Below are positions 34,800-46,329 of a stretch of DNA of 64,000 nucleotides, piece by piece; the stretch's first letter is position 1; every line of letters starts with the position of its first letter. A model generated the notes under the pieces. That model was not told the DNA's origin. It saw nothing but the letters and a program-made list of their open reading frames with translations, and did no database searches. The stretch covers positions 261,617 through 325,616 of the forward strand of contig MNCI01002657.1 in the NCBI GenBank assembly GCA_015680685.1, written 5' to 3'. Source of the DNA: Gnetum montanum (taxonomy: Eukaryota; Streptophyta; Gnetopsida; Gnetales; Gnetaceae). The translations under genes and the position numbers were made by a program.

Positions 34800-35350
34800 A
34801 TGTCATCCCATCACAACTGAGACAAGTGGTCAGCAACCACATTCTTGGTTTCCTTTCAGTCTACCATAGTGAGGTTAAATTCCTGAAGAATCACCAGCCA
34901 TCGTATCATACAGAGGCTCATCGTTGGTTTGTTCATTAGGAACTAGATGACACTATGGTCGGTATGCATAAACACCTTGTACCTGAGCACATAGTGTTAA
35001 AATGTTTTCAAGGCAAACACCATTGTCATTAAGTCTTTTTCAATGGTGGCGTAGTTAAGTTGAGCACCCACAATGCTACAGCTTGCACAGTGAATATAGT
35101 ATGGGTGTTTCTAGTTATCCCACTATGTAAGCACGGCTCCGAACGCATAGTTGAATGCATCTATCATGATGTGGAAGGGTCTGGACCAATCAAGTGCCCA
35201 TAGAATTTGAGTTTCTACGAGTTTCTATTTAAGCATTTGGAATGTAGAGTCACATTCCTTGGTCTAGATGAATGGAGCATCTTTCTTTGTTAGTTCCACC
35301 AATGGCTTAGCGATCTTTGAGAAATTTTCGATGAAGCGCCGATAGTAACC
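34800..35350 (-). pseudogene. RNase H (element C)
   Basis: Located between RT and integrase in the expected order. Minus-strand frames give DAFNYAFGAVL-like sequence (about 35,110-35,160) and, towards the left, the N-terminal parts of an RNase H with a DH-type ending near 34,820. Frames are broken. Confidence 0.7.
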
Positions 35351-35459
35351 AATGTGGCCAAGGAATGATTGAACATCTTTTACAGTGCTTGGTGGCCTGG
35401 TGATTCCTTGGATAACCCTAATTTTTTTAAGATCTACGCTAATCCCGGCTTGTGAAATA

Positions 35460-36300
35460 CGGTGCCCTAGATAGTGCCCTCTTGGACCATTAAGTGGCTA
35501 TTTTGCCAATTGAGCCATAGATTAGTTTCCACACATCTTTTCAGAACTTGCTCAAGGTGGTCCAAGGCTTGTTCAAATGTGGCTCCATAGGTAGAGAAGT
35601 CATCCATGAAGACTTCTACCCCATTACCAATTTGCTGCTGGAAGATGTTGAGGACAAGGCATTGAAAAGTAGTAGACACATTACACAGGCCAAAGGGCAT
35701 CTTTTTGTATGAAAAATTCCCCTAGGAACTTGTAAATGTTGTCTTGGCCTAGTATTCTAGCACAATTTGGATTTGGTTATAGCCACTATAACCATCCAAA
35801 AAGCTATAATAACAATGCCCTGCGATGGTATCCAACACTTGGTCAACAAATGGAAGTGGGAAGTGATCCTTGAAGGTAGCCATGTTGAGCAATCGGAAAT
35901 CTATACAAACCCTCCATTTTCCATCCTTCTTTGGCACAATAACGAGTGGGCTAACCCATTCACTCTTCGAAATGGAGTAGATGAACCCTACTTTGAGCAA
36001 CTCCTCATTTTCATCTTTGACGACCTGCTTCAATTTGGGGTTCAATTGCCTTTGTGGTTGTCGTCGTGGTTTCATGAAGGGGTTAATATAAATCTAATGT
36101 TGGAAAACCCTAGGATCAACTCCTATTAATTCAAGGTATGACCATGAAAAAGTTGCATCCCATTTGTTCACCACCTTCAGCAACTTCTTCTTTTGTTTCG
36201 GAGCAAGGGTGGCATTGATAATAACCGGCTTCCCATTTTGAAAAAATGAATATTCTAGATGGGCAGGTAAGAATTTGAGTTCCAAGGGCTCCTGTTTAAA
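35460..36300 (-). pseudogene. Reverse transcriptase (element C)
   Basis: Open pieces 35,749-36,075 and 35,467-35,700 are joined by one frame change. The first has VIVPKKDGKWRVCIDFRLLN and the LDGYSGYNQIQI block; the second has MPFGLCNVSTTFQ and EVFMDDFSTYG, with FMDD at the catalytic site. A conserved upstream stretch (PVIINATLAPKQKKKLL) lies at 36,094-36,285. Well preserved, but the frameshift near 35,705-35,745 disables it. Confidence 0.92.
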
Positions 36301-36627
36301 AATTTTAGGGATTTCCAGCTTTTCCTAATCATCATGGTCATCAACCGTGGATACTTGTTGATGGACCTTTTCCAAATCATCCATGCTCTCTACATAGGTG
36401 CATACAAGCCCCTCAGATGGTTCCATGCATAAAGTGCTAGTAGTAGGGTCAGCGGTCAGCCACTGGGTGACTTCTTGGTTTGTGGCTACTGTGTACAGGC
36501 ATTGTTAAACTTGCGATTCCTCGGTACACTGATTGCATGCTTGAATAGATGTCCTCTTAGTGGACCATAGCTATTGCACACAGTTGCACTTGGAGTCATT
36601 GTATGTGATGCATGGAACGTGCTTCTT

Positions 36628-37092
36628 CTAAATCTTTCCAAAAAGATTTTCCTTTGAAATTTCAAGGGAAAGATCTCGGAGTCCTAATCTTGCATTCATC
36701 ATGCTTAGCCAAGCTCTTTCCATTATGATTGAAAAGTTTCCCTTGCAATTCTCAACATGAATGACAAGGAAGTCGGTAGGATAGGACCACCCACAAATGG
36801 TAGTGATAATGTATTTCACTAATCCTAAGGAAACAGTAATGGATTGGTCTACCAGCTCGAGCCGAATGTTGCTCTTCTTTAACGGGGGCAAGTTCCAAGT
36901 CTTGTACATGTGATGTGAAATCAAGTTGACTCCTGATCCTGAATCTAGAAGAGCTTTACATGGATCATTTCCTACCACTTGAACATAGATGAGGAGGCTT
37001 CTCAGATCAATCAATTTCCAAAGAAGATGACCTACCTTTATCCAATCTATCAGAACATGTGTAAGCATGATGGTCTGTATGTTAGAGGGCAC
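36628..37092 (-). pseudogene. Retropepsin-like protease (element C), active site intact
   Basis: A 154-codon open frame contains DPCKALLDSGSGVNLIS, the catalytic DSG loop of a retropepsin, followed by a hydrophobic core with LGLVKYIITTI. It would cleave Gag-Pol during particle maturation. It is the least damaged coding stretch of the element and serves as reference for the broken copies in A and D. No open link to gag in the same frame was seen. Confidence 0.85.
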
Positions 37093-37099
37093 TTAGTTT

Positions 37100-39563
37100 G
37101 AAGGTTGCTTGAAGGGTGGAATAGTGGAGACAATTGGAGGTTCAGAGGCACTAGCCACAGGTGTGTGTGAGGGTATGTTTGGGTTATTGAGCAGGAAAAA
37201 GGGATGTTTCCATGGCTTTGCTTCTAGTTCACTAAGCTGAGGAGTTGGTTATAGGTTGACAGCCCTTGTAGCATTACGTTGCTATGGCTGTAGTGGTATT
37301 TCCCCCTACATAGGTGGAGCAGGTGGTAGCTAAGTGGGATGTTGCTTAGTAGGGACAAAAGGAGAAGGTGATAAAGAATAGTAGAGATGTGGGCTCTCCC
37401 CCCCTAGGTGATGGAGACTATGCTCAAAAGGATTCCAGGGGGTGGTAATGATTTTGAAAAGTCGTGTGACTAGAAGAGTCCCGCAGGGAGACTGGTTGCT
37501 GAACATAGTACCCATAGGAATCTGGCTACTGGTAAGGGTACTGCTGCCTTGGAGGTGGCATCCCCTACAATTGTGGGTGTTGCCATTGCTGAAAATATTA
37601 GTAAGGTTGCGGTGGTGTCCCACTTGGGTAATATCCTTGCTACTAGTGGAACTACCTGGGATTGCCTTGTGGGTAAGGCAACCTTCAGGGTGTTTGACTC
37701 TTTTCCAAGTGAGGATTCAATGCATACACCCCAGACTCTTGCAGATGTGACACCATAGGACAACACCCCTTAGGATGTTCATATTGGCATATGTCACACT
37801 CATCATCTCCTTCTGTATTAGAGTCTGCAACCTATTCTGCTACAGCAACTTTGCCCTTACCTTTATGGTAGGCATGTTCAGCTTCCTTCCTGCTATGCCA
37901 ATCATGATCATTACTTTGCTTTTTTGACTCCTTTTCGATTTTCAGAATACTTTGAAATTTTTCTTCCAACGGGTCCCACATCTTATCAACCTTGGCTGAT
38001 ATTTTAGAAGTAAACTTTTGTAAGGGTAAGGTTTTACGGTTCATTGCTGCATCTAGTGGTGATTTCTCCTCATCTTCACAAAATCAAACTTCCCTCTTTT
38101 TGATAGAGGAATTCTAATTATACTCCTTTGCACTCTCCTTCTTTCTAAGTTCCCCCTCTTCTTTAGCTACTTGCTCAATTAAGCACTACAGTTAATGGGC
38201 CCTTAGCTCTGATAGTCATCCTTGGGCATACACGCCAAGGGTCTTTCTGGTTTCAAAGTGGAGCTCATCAATGATATGGCGAAGCTGTGCCCGTTGAGAG
38301 TAGCCATGACCAGGGCATCGATGTAACAATGAGTAGTATCTACTCATGGTTGCATCCAAGGGTTCATAACCATCTTGCTTCCACCCTTGGATCTGGTGTC
38401 TCAGGTTAGTGACTATGGAGTAGGTTTGATATTTGTGATTGAATATTTCTAGCATCGTGCTCCACCTCCTGATTAATTTTGGCTCCAAAGACAGGTACCA
38501 GCTTTCTGCTTCTTTGATGAGTGTGCGAGGAAACAACTTAAGTTTCTGCCAATCATTATCTTTTTTTTATAGGGTGCAAGTATCATGAAATGTTTTCAAG
38601 TGAGTTTGTGGATCACAATTATATCCCCCTTCAAATATGGGGATGTTGTTCATGTCAATGTGCTTGATTCAGCTATCTTTCAAGTGCCTATTAGGTATTT
38701 GAACTGCCTTGGTGATATTGAGCATACTTCAAGTAGCCAACAGTGGTTCATTTGAGTCATAGTTTGACTAAAGGCCACAATGTCTGTGATGATTTCAGCT
38801 GCCTCTCCTTTCTTGCCGATGAGATTTGCGTAATTGGTCATGCCCTTCCTCACGTCGTTCCATTCGGCCCTTGTGACCACCATCATCTTGATCCTTTCTA
38901 CCATGGTTATGATAAGAGTTGGAACTAGATGAAGGTAGAGTGAAGTGATAGGATGGAGAAGAGAGAGAGGAATCTCCACCACCCTGGTGTTGATCTCCTC
39001 CTCTACTCTGATGATAGCCTCGATCTTCATGCCCATCTTTACTTTTTCCATGGCCTCTCCTACATGACCCCCCATCTTCTTAGGGGTCTCGATCACTTGA
39101 TTGGTTGTTTTAAATTATGAACTGAATGATCTGATGCCTTGGAGGAAGTTCAACTAAATGAGAATCATGAAAGACACGTTCCTCATCATCCTATAGTTCT
39201 TGAGAGAATCAGGGGTTACTGAACTATTTTTCCATTCATGTGTTCATACCTTTCTACCTACTGCTGATATTGTACATGTTGTATCTCAGTTGGACAAAAG
39301 TCCTGGTAGTCATGGTCCTCCATGATGTACTCCACATTGTGGTCCTAAATGCCTAGTCTGGTAAGATTGTGAAACAACATTCTAGGAGCCAAGTAGTTAG
39401 GCAGTAATACAATGCTACCCTCCATGTCCCACTAGTGCAGATGCTCATCCTAATGTAGGATAAAGATGAATTTGGGGACATATTCATCTAGATGCATGTA
39501 TACCACCTAACATTCTTGTGGCACCAGTGGGTTGGATCCATCTCACCTGTGAGAAGAAGACAT
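37100..39563 (-). pseudogene. gag (element C)
   Basis: The probable start is the ATG at 39,561-39,563 (MSSSHR), about 145 bp inside the primer site. The Gag core lies at 38,216-38,536 (SWYLSLEPKLIRRWSTM, LEIFNHKYQTYSIV) and matches that of B. The zinc knuckle CDICQYEHPKGCC (CX2CX3HX4C) is at about 37,757-37,795, followed by a tail rich in Gln, Tyr, Gly and Pro to about 37,200. Several stops interrupt it. Confidence 0.82.
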
Positions 39564-39706
39564 TTTGGATGTTAGATAATCCACTAATTGGTGTACCTTA
39601 CTTTTTACTTAGACCACCTAGCGTGCATAGATTTTACTATCCTGTGTTCATTCCAACGATGAGAATGATAATTTGCTAAGTTAGATGACACATGTAAGAC
39701 TAACAA

Positions 39707-39725
39707 TCCCCAACAACAACACCAA
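39707..39725 (-). promoter_or_regulatory. Primer binding site of element C
   Basis: On the minus strand TTGGTGTTGTTGTTGGGGA follows the right LTR directly. It matches the Athila-type tRNA-Asp site except at a few positions. Confidence 0.8.
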
Positions 39726-40596
39726 TGATGAGTGGCGAGGTACCCCTATGCCCAACCATGTGAATCATGGGTGTTCACACACGACTCGTCGAATTTCATA
39801 GACTTTAAGCACTTGCATATACCAAACTCTAAGCAGCAAAACCTTGTGTTATAATGGTTGTTGTCTTCCCAACCTCACTTGTGGTGTTTTGATGTGATGG
39901 TTAAGTGAGATTGAGGCAAATGATTTTTATTGCTTTTCTCTTTATCTTCTAGAGTCTAATTCTTGAAGCGAAGTGTAAGGAATGGAATATTGCGTAGTCT
40001 ATAGTTATCCTAATCTATCTTTTAGCTCTTCCTAGCATAAGCATCTGATCCCATCTTCTATGCACATACTAAGCATCCCCTAACCATTATTGGATTACTA
40101 GACATTAAGTGTCAATGGGTTGCCAAGTGTTGGGTTTAAGTTTGAGATGGTCGTACTTATGGTTTCTACAAGATATAAAAGAGCGATGACGATTAAAGTG
40201 ATAACAATGAAAAATTAAGGAATTATTAAAGTATAGAATATTAAATATTAAATTCTTGAATGAATAAATCCAATTTCTACAAGGAATGCTTGAAAAGCTC
40301 ATCTTTATTGTCAGTCACAGCAATGGACTCAGGTACATTAGTGGTCGAATAAAGAGCGAGATACCTTTCTCACACCTGCTGCAGGTGCTTGGAAAATATT
40401 CTAACTCTTGTGGAAACAAACTGCAAGAGCTTCACCATAACTACCAAAAAGATGCCTAAGTGTGGTGGAAGCACACTTATTTATAGGCTAGAACACACGT
40501 TGTGTAAACAAGACCACGTATATACATGGACAGATGCGTCGATGGGGCCGCGTCAACACGGCCTAGTCGACACATCGACTGATGAGCAGTTCATCA
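39726..40596 (-). repeat. Right LTR (5' LTR) of element C
   Basis: 871 bp, TGATGAGT to TTCATCA as written on the plus strand. It is closely similar to 27359-28211. Differences include an altered CpG-rich block (40,505-40,590) compared with the left copy. Confidence 0.92.
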
Positions 40597-40601
40597 CTTA
40601 G
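40597..40601. repeat. Target site duplication CTTAG, right copy (element C)
   Basis: Identical to 27354-27358; marks the right edge of the C insertion in D. Confidence 0.9.
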
Positions 40602-41682
40602 GTTCTGGGATGAACTTAATTTCCCAAGAAATGTATAAAACATACAATTTGCATCTACTTAAAAAATGTAACATTAGATTAAATCTTTTTGATCAATCCA
40701 TTATCATTCCTTTGGGACTAGTGAATGATATCATGATCACTATCCATGGATGGTTATATCTAGTGGACTTCTTTATCATTCATGTAGACAATTGTAAGGG
40801 AGACTTCTAAATTATCATGAAAATAGCTTATCTAAGCATAATTGATGTCAATATAGGGATCAGTGACCTATCCTTAAAAATATCCAAGAAAAGTGAATTT
40901 GGAAAGGTTGATAAGATGAGGATTCCAGGTATTGCATATAGTGATATAGGGAGCCATTGTGTGTAAAAAATATGGGTTGTAAAGAGCACATCCATTATAG
41001 CATGCAAGAAGTATGTCAAAATAACAAATGTTCAAAGGTGCCTATACGTAGTAACCAAAAAATAAGAGGTTACCTAGTGGTTAACAATCGATGGTAGTTG
41101 CAACTCGACATTTTGCATGGAACCAACCAAAATCCTCATAAGTAGTTATGTCGATAAGATGGATGAAATGGAATAGATTCAAAACCAACTCTTCAAAATA
41201 GAATATAAGAAAGAAGAAAAAATTGATTAGAGAGAGTTCAAAATCCCTAATTCCTAATATTTCTAGATAAGAGCTCTTGGAATTCAAATCTTTACTAGAA
41301 ATTCGAGAATATGCAGTTCTTAATAATGATAAACTAGTAATTATCAATGCTAGTCTTATTAAAGAATAAAAGGGTAAGATGCTAAAGGTAGTAAATAAAT
41401 AACCAATAGTCTTTGCTTAGTCATAGGATGAATTGCTAGGAATAGCTCCATGCATATGCTAACATTAGATTGATATAGAGTTCACTATTAAACCCAAGAG
41501 GGAGCCAGAAAGGTGGTTGAGTGCAAAATTAAATCAAGTTGTAAAAGATAAATTTGAAAAGCTTTTCAAAGTAGGATTCATATATCCTATGGCAGACATT
41601 GAGTGGGTAAGCATACTTGTTATTGTGCTAAAGAAATAGGAATAATGGAAAGTCTATATAAACTTTAGGCTACTAAACATGG
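40602..41682 (+). pseudogene. Element D, middle piece: protease end, linker, RT start
   Basis: The protease continues at 40,602-40,810 (MNLISQEMYKTYNL, homologous to NLISHHMYKTWNL in C). A linker of about 600 bp follows, then the RT N-terminus at about 41,490-41,682 (KPKREPERWLSAKLNQVV, and a FRLLNM-type motif at the end). The piece ends exactly at the LTR of E. Several in-frame stops are present. Confidence 0.85.
41678..41682. repeat. Target site duplication CATGG, left copy (element E)
   Basis: CATGG precedes the left LTR of E and recurs at 60718-60722 directly after the right LTR. Confidence 0.9.
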
Positions 41683-42857
41683 TGTAACATTGAAAAAACT
41701 CAGTGCTAGAAAACCAAATATTTTCAATGAAACAATTTAACCCTAGATCCCACTGTTCTTAAGAAAGGGATTCAAAGCACCTTGGATGGTCTTGTTGATC
41801 ACTTAGGAACTTAAAATTTATAAATAAGGTAAAGAAATTTAATGAAAATACAAATCTAATGCTAGAGAAAACATAAAAAATAAGCTTGAAATGAACAAAT
41901 TAACTACAATATTTTATTGAAATTATAAACTATTGTAGGAATAGACTTTGAACAAGTACAAGTTTACGTATTTTTGAATGAATCAAAAAGCTAAATGGAT
42001 GATGCTGGGATCTTGGTGAAGCTAGCAAAATGTGTCCTATAGTCAACTGCATTCTTCAGAGTTCTCAACTTGTGCTCCTAAAGCTCTTTGATCCTTCTTT
42101 GGTGCTAGATTTGCATTATGGTGGTGAAGTGGTTGCTAGAATTTCAGTTGATTGTGCTACTATGAGAGTGTCTTTGCTTAGCTGAACGCCAATTTTACCG
42201 AAATTCCTTTGAGTATGATCATCTTTGGTTTTATAGGCCATGGAAGTTTGAGTTGTTGTTGCAAATTTCTATCATGATTGGTGATAGATTACTACAAATT
42301 TCTGATGTTGGCCATCCAACACTAGTGTATTTATCAATTTTGGTAAGTTTGATACATGAAAACCATCATAAATATGCTAGCTTCCATAAAAAGTACACTA
42401 GCTTCTAAAAGTATACTAGCTTCCATAAAAATATCAATTTAAGTACACTAGCTTCCATAAAAATATGCTAGCCTCATTATGAAAATTAAAGCCCAACAAT
42501 TTATACATTGGTGACAAGCATAAAAGCCATGAAAAACCCAAATTTGGTGATTCCCAAGGTATTTTTAGCCTTTCGAAGCCTAGATACATACCTAATTCAA
42601 GTTTTTTTTCACTTGGAAAGTGAGGCAATAACAACTTATAAAGCATTTTTTAGTCTCAATAAGTTAATGTATGTAAGATTGTAGCCTATGAATTTCAAAC
42701 CTCACATGTTATAATAAGATCTTACCCTAAGTTGAATGGTGAAGGTTACAATGCCAAATGCTGGGAAAATAAGGCAATTGTATCTACCACTATTTTGCAC
42801 CAAATTGAAATGGTTTTGATAATGGGTTGCAACATGAATTTTCCTTGTGGTGTTTCA
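41683..42857 (-). repeat. Left LTR of element E (3' LTR in element orientation)
   Basis: 1175 bp, TGTAACATTG to GGTGTTTCA. It aligns with 59615-60717 through long shared words, for example around 41,850-41,945 versus 59,730-59,825. A minisatellite of CTAGCTTCCATAAAAA units (about 42,375-42,475) is longer here than in the partner, which accounts for part of the 72-bp size difference. Confidence 0.92.
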
Positions 42858-42885
42858 TTGGTTCCTCTCTATTGATGTTTTGAAA
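42858..42885 (-). promoter_or_regulatory. Probable polypurine tract of element E
   Basis: On the minus strand AATAGAGAGGAACCAA sits directly before the left LTR. This is the position of a PPT for a minus-strand element and agrees with the orientation of its pol genes. Confidence 0.5.
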
Positions 42886-43980
42886 ATTAACCTGAGAGAC
42901 ATTGATAAAGAATGTAAAACACCACCATAGGTTTATCACTAATGTTTCCTCTCCATGCTTGATTCTATAGCTATCAAATCATGCCAAAAAGTACTTGTGA
43001 TGATGAGATGGGGTTATGATTAGGTGATAGAATATGAAGGATACATTTGGTTACAATGGAATGATCATAGAGGTTAACAATGAATTCCACATGTTGACAT
43101 CATGGTTATGGGTTGCAGTGACATGCTTGTTGATTAGTTTCTTTGTGCTTTGTGGCTTGAGGTGTTGGTTACTTGGTAATGTTTTTGAGGAACCAACACT
43201 TTACTCCAAGGCTTCTTGAGCTAGTAGGCTTCTTCATTTTCTTGTTTGGAGCTTTTGATCTATCTTTTGGGCTTCATTAATCTTTTAGCTTTCTCGGCAA
43301 CTTGCCTTCGTTTTTTTTACGGGGTGAAACCTTCATTGGGTTTCATTAGTAAGGATGAACTTAGTTTGATTCTCTCATTGAATGAGATGTTTTACATCCA
43401 ATGAACTTGATGGTGGATTATGATGAAGGAGATGTCTCATGGTCATGATGCATGTATGTTGAACATAGGTCATCATTATCTTTAAGGTAAGAAAAGTTAT
43501 AATTGGGCTATGGGATTGTGGCTCAAGGGAAAATGGAAGTGACATGGGACAAGCACTTTTAGCATAATAAGACAAGCTAACCAAATCTCATGCATCAAGG
43601 TCACATTGTAACTTGCTACCCCAATGAGTTGCACCTTTGCGATGACTTCAAGGCTTCATCCTGCAAGCTTAACTCCAAGAGAGCAAGAAAAAAAAGATAA
43701 AGAAAACATGTTGCTACAAAATATTACATAAGGCTACATGAGACAAATAGGAAGATTACAGGCCATCATAGGTTACTATCAGTGCAACATTAAGAGATCT
43801 ATGTGATGTGCATTAGATTTTATGAAGTTTGTAGTTCATTCATTGTGCCAAATAGAGAGAGAGAGAGAGAGAGAGAGAGATCATGCAAGCTCACTTACTA
43901 CTAGTTGTAAAGGTTGTTGATGATATCTGTTGATTTATACCTATAAAGAAATCATGTTAGATGTAATAAGGCTTGAGATA
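42886..43980 (-). other. 3' untranslated region of element E
   Basis: About 1.1 kb between LTR and integrase, without a recognised domain. It contains an (AG)n microsatellite at 43,854-43,880. Confidence 0.6.
43854..43880. repeat. (AG)n microsatellite
   Basis: An uninterrupted AG run of about 13 units. Confidence 0.95.
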
Positions 43981-43989
43981 GAAATGGTT

Positions 43990-44950
43990 GATTATATTAG
44001 CCAATTCATTCTCATTCATTTCTACCAATTTGAAGGCTCTATTGTCATAGGCCTTGGTCAATAGGAAATGCCCTTCCTAGTTGGCTAAGAACTTTTTTGC
44101 ATGTTTTGAACAACCTTGGGGACTAGGTCTCCTTCCATGGTCTTTCTATTGTTCAAGTCATGATGATGTTGTTGCTTCTGCCTCTCTTGATATCGTTTGA
44201 TGTGAGCAAGTGTTTGTATTTGATGCTCTTCCATTGAATCTAGATTGATAGTATGTAGTTCCTTATTTTACTCATCCTTGACCAAGTTAGATAAAGCCAC
44301 TCTAATCGATGGAGCCTATAATTCAAGAGGAAAAACAATTTCATATCGATAAACCAAGCTATATAGGGTGAGACTAGTTGTAGTTCAAAAGATTGTCCTA
44401 TAGGCCTAAAGTGCATGGACAAGTCACTCATACCACTTACATCTGCTATTTTTTAGCATCTTGTTAAGCAAGTTAATGATGACCTTGTTGCTAGCTTCAA
44501 ATTTTTCATTAGCTTGAGGATAATATGGTGATGAAAAGGAATGATGAATTCTTAGCTCTTGATAAAAGGTTTGTATTCGTTGGTTACTGAACTATGGTTA
44601 GAGGTATATGAAAATGTGCTGTTATGTTGTCTAGTATGAATTTACAAACTTACTAAGACATTGTCTTTCTTAGGGGAATGTATTTAAACCACTTTGTAAA
44701 ATATTTAGTTACATTGATGATAAAACTATGTCCTATGGAGGATATAGGCATTATTTATTTCATGATGTTAATTCAACATCATTGAAATGACCAAGTTATT
44801 TGAGTAGTATGTAATTCAATAGGTGTCATGTGTATCAAGTTGCTATGCCATTGATGTGTATCACAAGTTTCAACCTTCTACATGTAGTCACTTTCCATAT
44901 AGGGCCAATAGTATTATGATCCCCTAATTTTTGTGACCATGGCTCTAGGT
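43990..44950 (-). pseudogene. Integrase remnant (element E)
   Basis: Minus-strand broken frames give a SPYYPQANEKFEASNKVI-like block (about 44,480-44,540), the region of the catalytic Glu in Tat-type integrases. LQAYRTIF and YSLVYRYEIVFPLELQ follow (about 44,290-44,400). The open piece 44,240-44,431 is another frame. Upstream a FYKVV-type block (about 44,690) marks the first half. Stops and frameshifts throughout. Confidence 0.75.
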
Positions 44951-46300
44951 GCTATACGTCCTCCACATACACCTTCATGAAATTTCTTAAGGATTATGTG
45001 GGCTTTGGTTTTACCTAGCCACACTAACAAAATGCTATCATAAGACCTTTGACATAGTGTGTTATCACCTATAGTGACATATGTTTTTGATATTTTACAT
45101 ACTACATCCTTCATTAATATCATGTTCCATGGAGATTCACCATGCATTAGGTAAAATTTGATATCATGATACCATTTATTTTGAGGAGTAGTATTAATAG
45201 TGGCTATAGAGATGCCATTAGTGTTCTGCATGATGGAAATAGCACAGTTTAAGGTTAACAAAGGAAACTTGCTAAACACATCTCACATCACACTTGGGAC
45301 TAAGGTTACAATGACATCAGCTAAGGTGTTCTTAGTTCAACGTATATGTTGAATATCAATGTTTGTAAATTGTTACATTAGTTTCTTAGCTAAGTCATAA
45401 TGAGGTTATCGATGTTTGGCTTTGCATGCATAAACCTTAGTTACATGGTTAACCACAAGCTACAAATCACTTTTTATCATCAGGCATTTGATTCCTTGAT
45501 CACAAGCTACTAGCATTCCTCTGATTAATCCTTCATACTACACTACATTGTTGGTGCATGAAAATTAAAAATAGCAAGCAAAGGGTTGGATTACACTGGA
45601 AGGTGATTTTAAGATGGTAGTAGCATTGGCCCCATGAATAGTTGAAGCTTTTTCAAAGTGAATGATAGCCTCATAACCCTTAGGTACCTTGTTAATAATG
45701 TTGACATGCTCATTAGGGAATTTAAGGTCTATAGATGCATGGTCTTCAACTGGGGAAGCTGTGAGTTGTGTGGCTATAGGTTAACCTTTGGTTGAGTCTT
45801 GGAAGGAGTAGCATAGGTCAAACTCAGCTATTATGGCCTTCCATCATGCTATCCAAATACTTTCATAAATGTTGATCATTATGGATCTTAACACATTGTC
45901 TTTGCATATGACATTGACATGGCTCCTAAAGAGGTAGTGTCTCCACTTCTTCAAGGAGAAGACTAGGGCTAGACAATACTTGTTAACCTTTGTGTATTAG
46001 GTCTGATAGGCTATAAATGCATGGTTGAGGTAGTATACAGGAACCTCCACTCCATCATCTCATTTTTGATAGAGTAGATAGGAAATGGACATGTCAGAGA
46101 TAGCAAGGTAGATGTAAAAAGGCTTATCCTTTTGTGGTAGAGACACTATGGGTAGTTGGGCCAACTCTTACTTAATGCTATTAGAGGCTTCTTAGCATTG
46201 GGTAGTCCACTCATAGTGAACTGCTTTCTTAATCAAGCCTTGAGATAAACCTATAGATAAATTGTAGTCTATCTTGTAGTCCCCAAGGCTCCTTATGGTT
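44914..46300 (-). pseudogene. RNase H and zinc-binding region remnant (element E)
   Basis: Between integrase and RT, in order: the HHCC-like integrase N-terminus (GVCGGR near 44,960-44,975), a linker, and one or two RNase H-like stretches (about 45,450-46,150). The open piece 44,914-45,279 (121 codons) spans the linker. Tat-lineage elements are known for an additional RNase H; I cannot prove a second one here. Confidence 0.55.
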
Positions 46301-46329
46301 TGTAGGCACTGCCAAGTTGGTTATGGCCT

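Larger units (their letters stand above)
27359..40596 (-). mobile_element. Element C: complete Athila-like Ty3/gypsy retrotransposon with extra 3' ORF
   Basis: A 13,238-bp minus-strand element with left LTR 27359-28211, right LTR 39726-40596, primer site 39707-39725, PPT next to the left LTR, and TSD CTTAG. In its own reading order: gag, protease (intact DSG), RT, RNase H, integrase without chromodomain, about 2 kb of spacer, then a long extra ORF. It is the best preserved autonomous relative of A, B and D here, though still carrying stops. It is younger than D, into which it inserted. Confidence 0.9.

Noticed and set aside
35767-36129. Plus-strand 120-codon ORF opposite RT of element C
   Set aside because: The minus strand carries unmistakable RT motifs here; the plus frame is a shadow.
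37442-37766. Plus-strand open frames opposite gag tail of element C
   Set aside because: They mirror the Gln/Tyr/Gly/Pro-rich gag tail; codon shadow effect.
43854-43880. (AG)n run as part of a polypurine tract
   Set aside because: It is about 1 kb from the LTR; a better PPT candidate lies directly beside the LTR.
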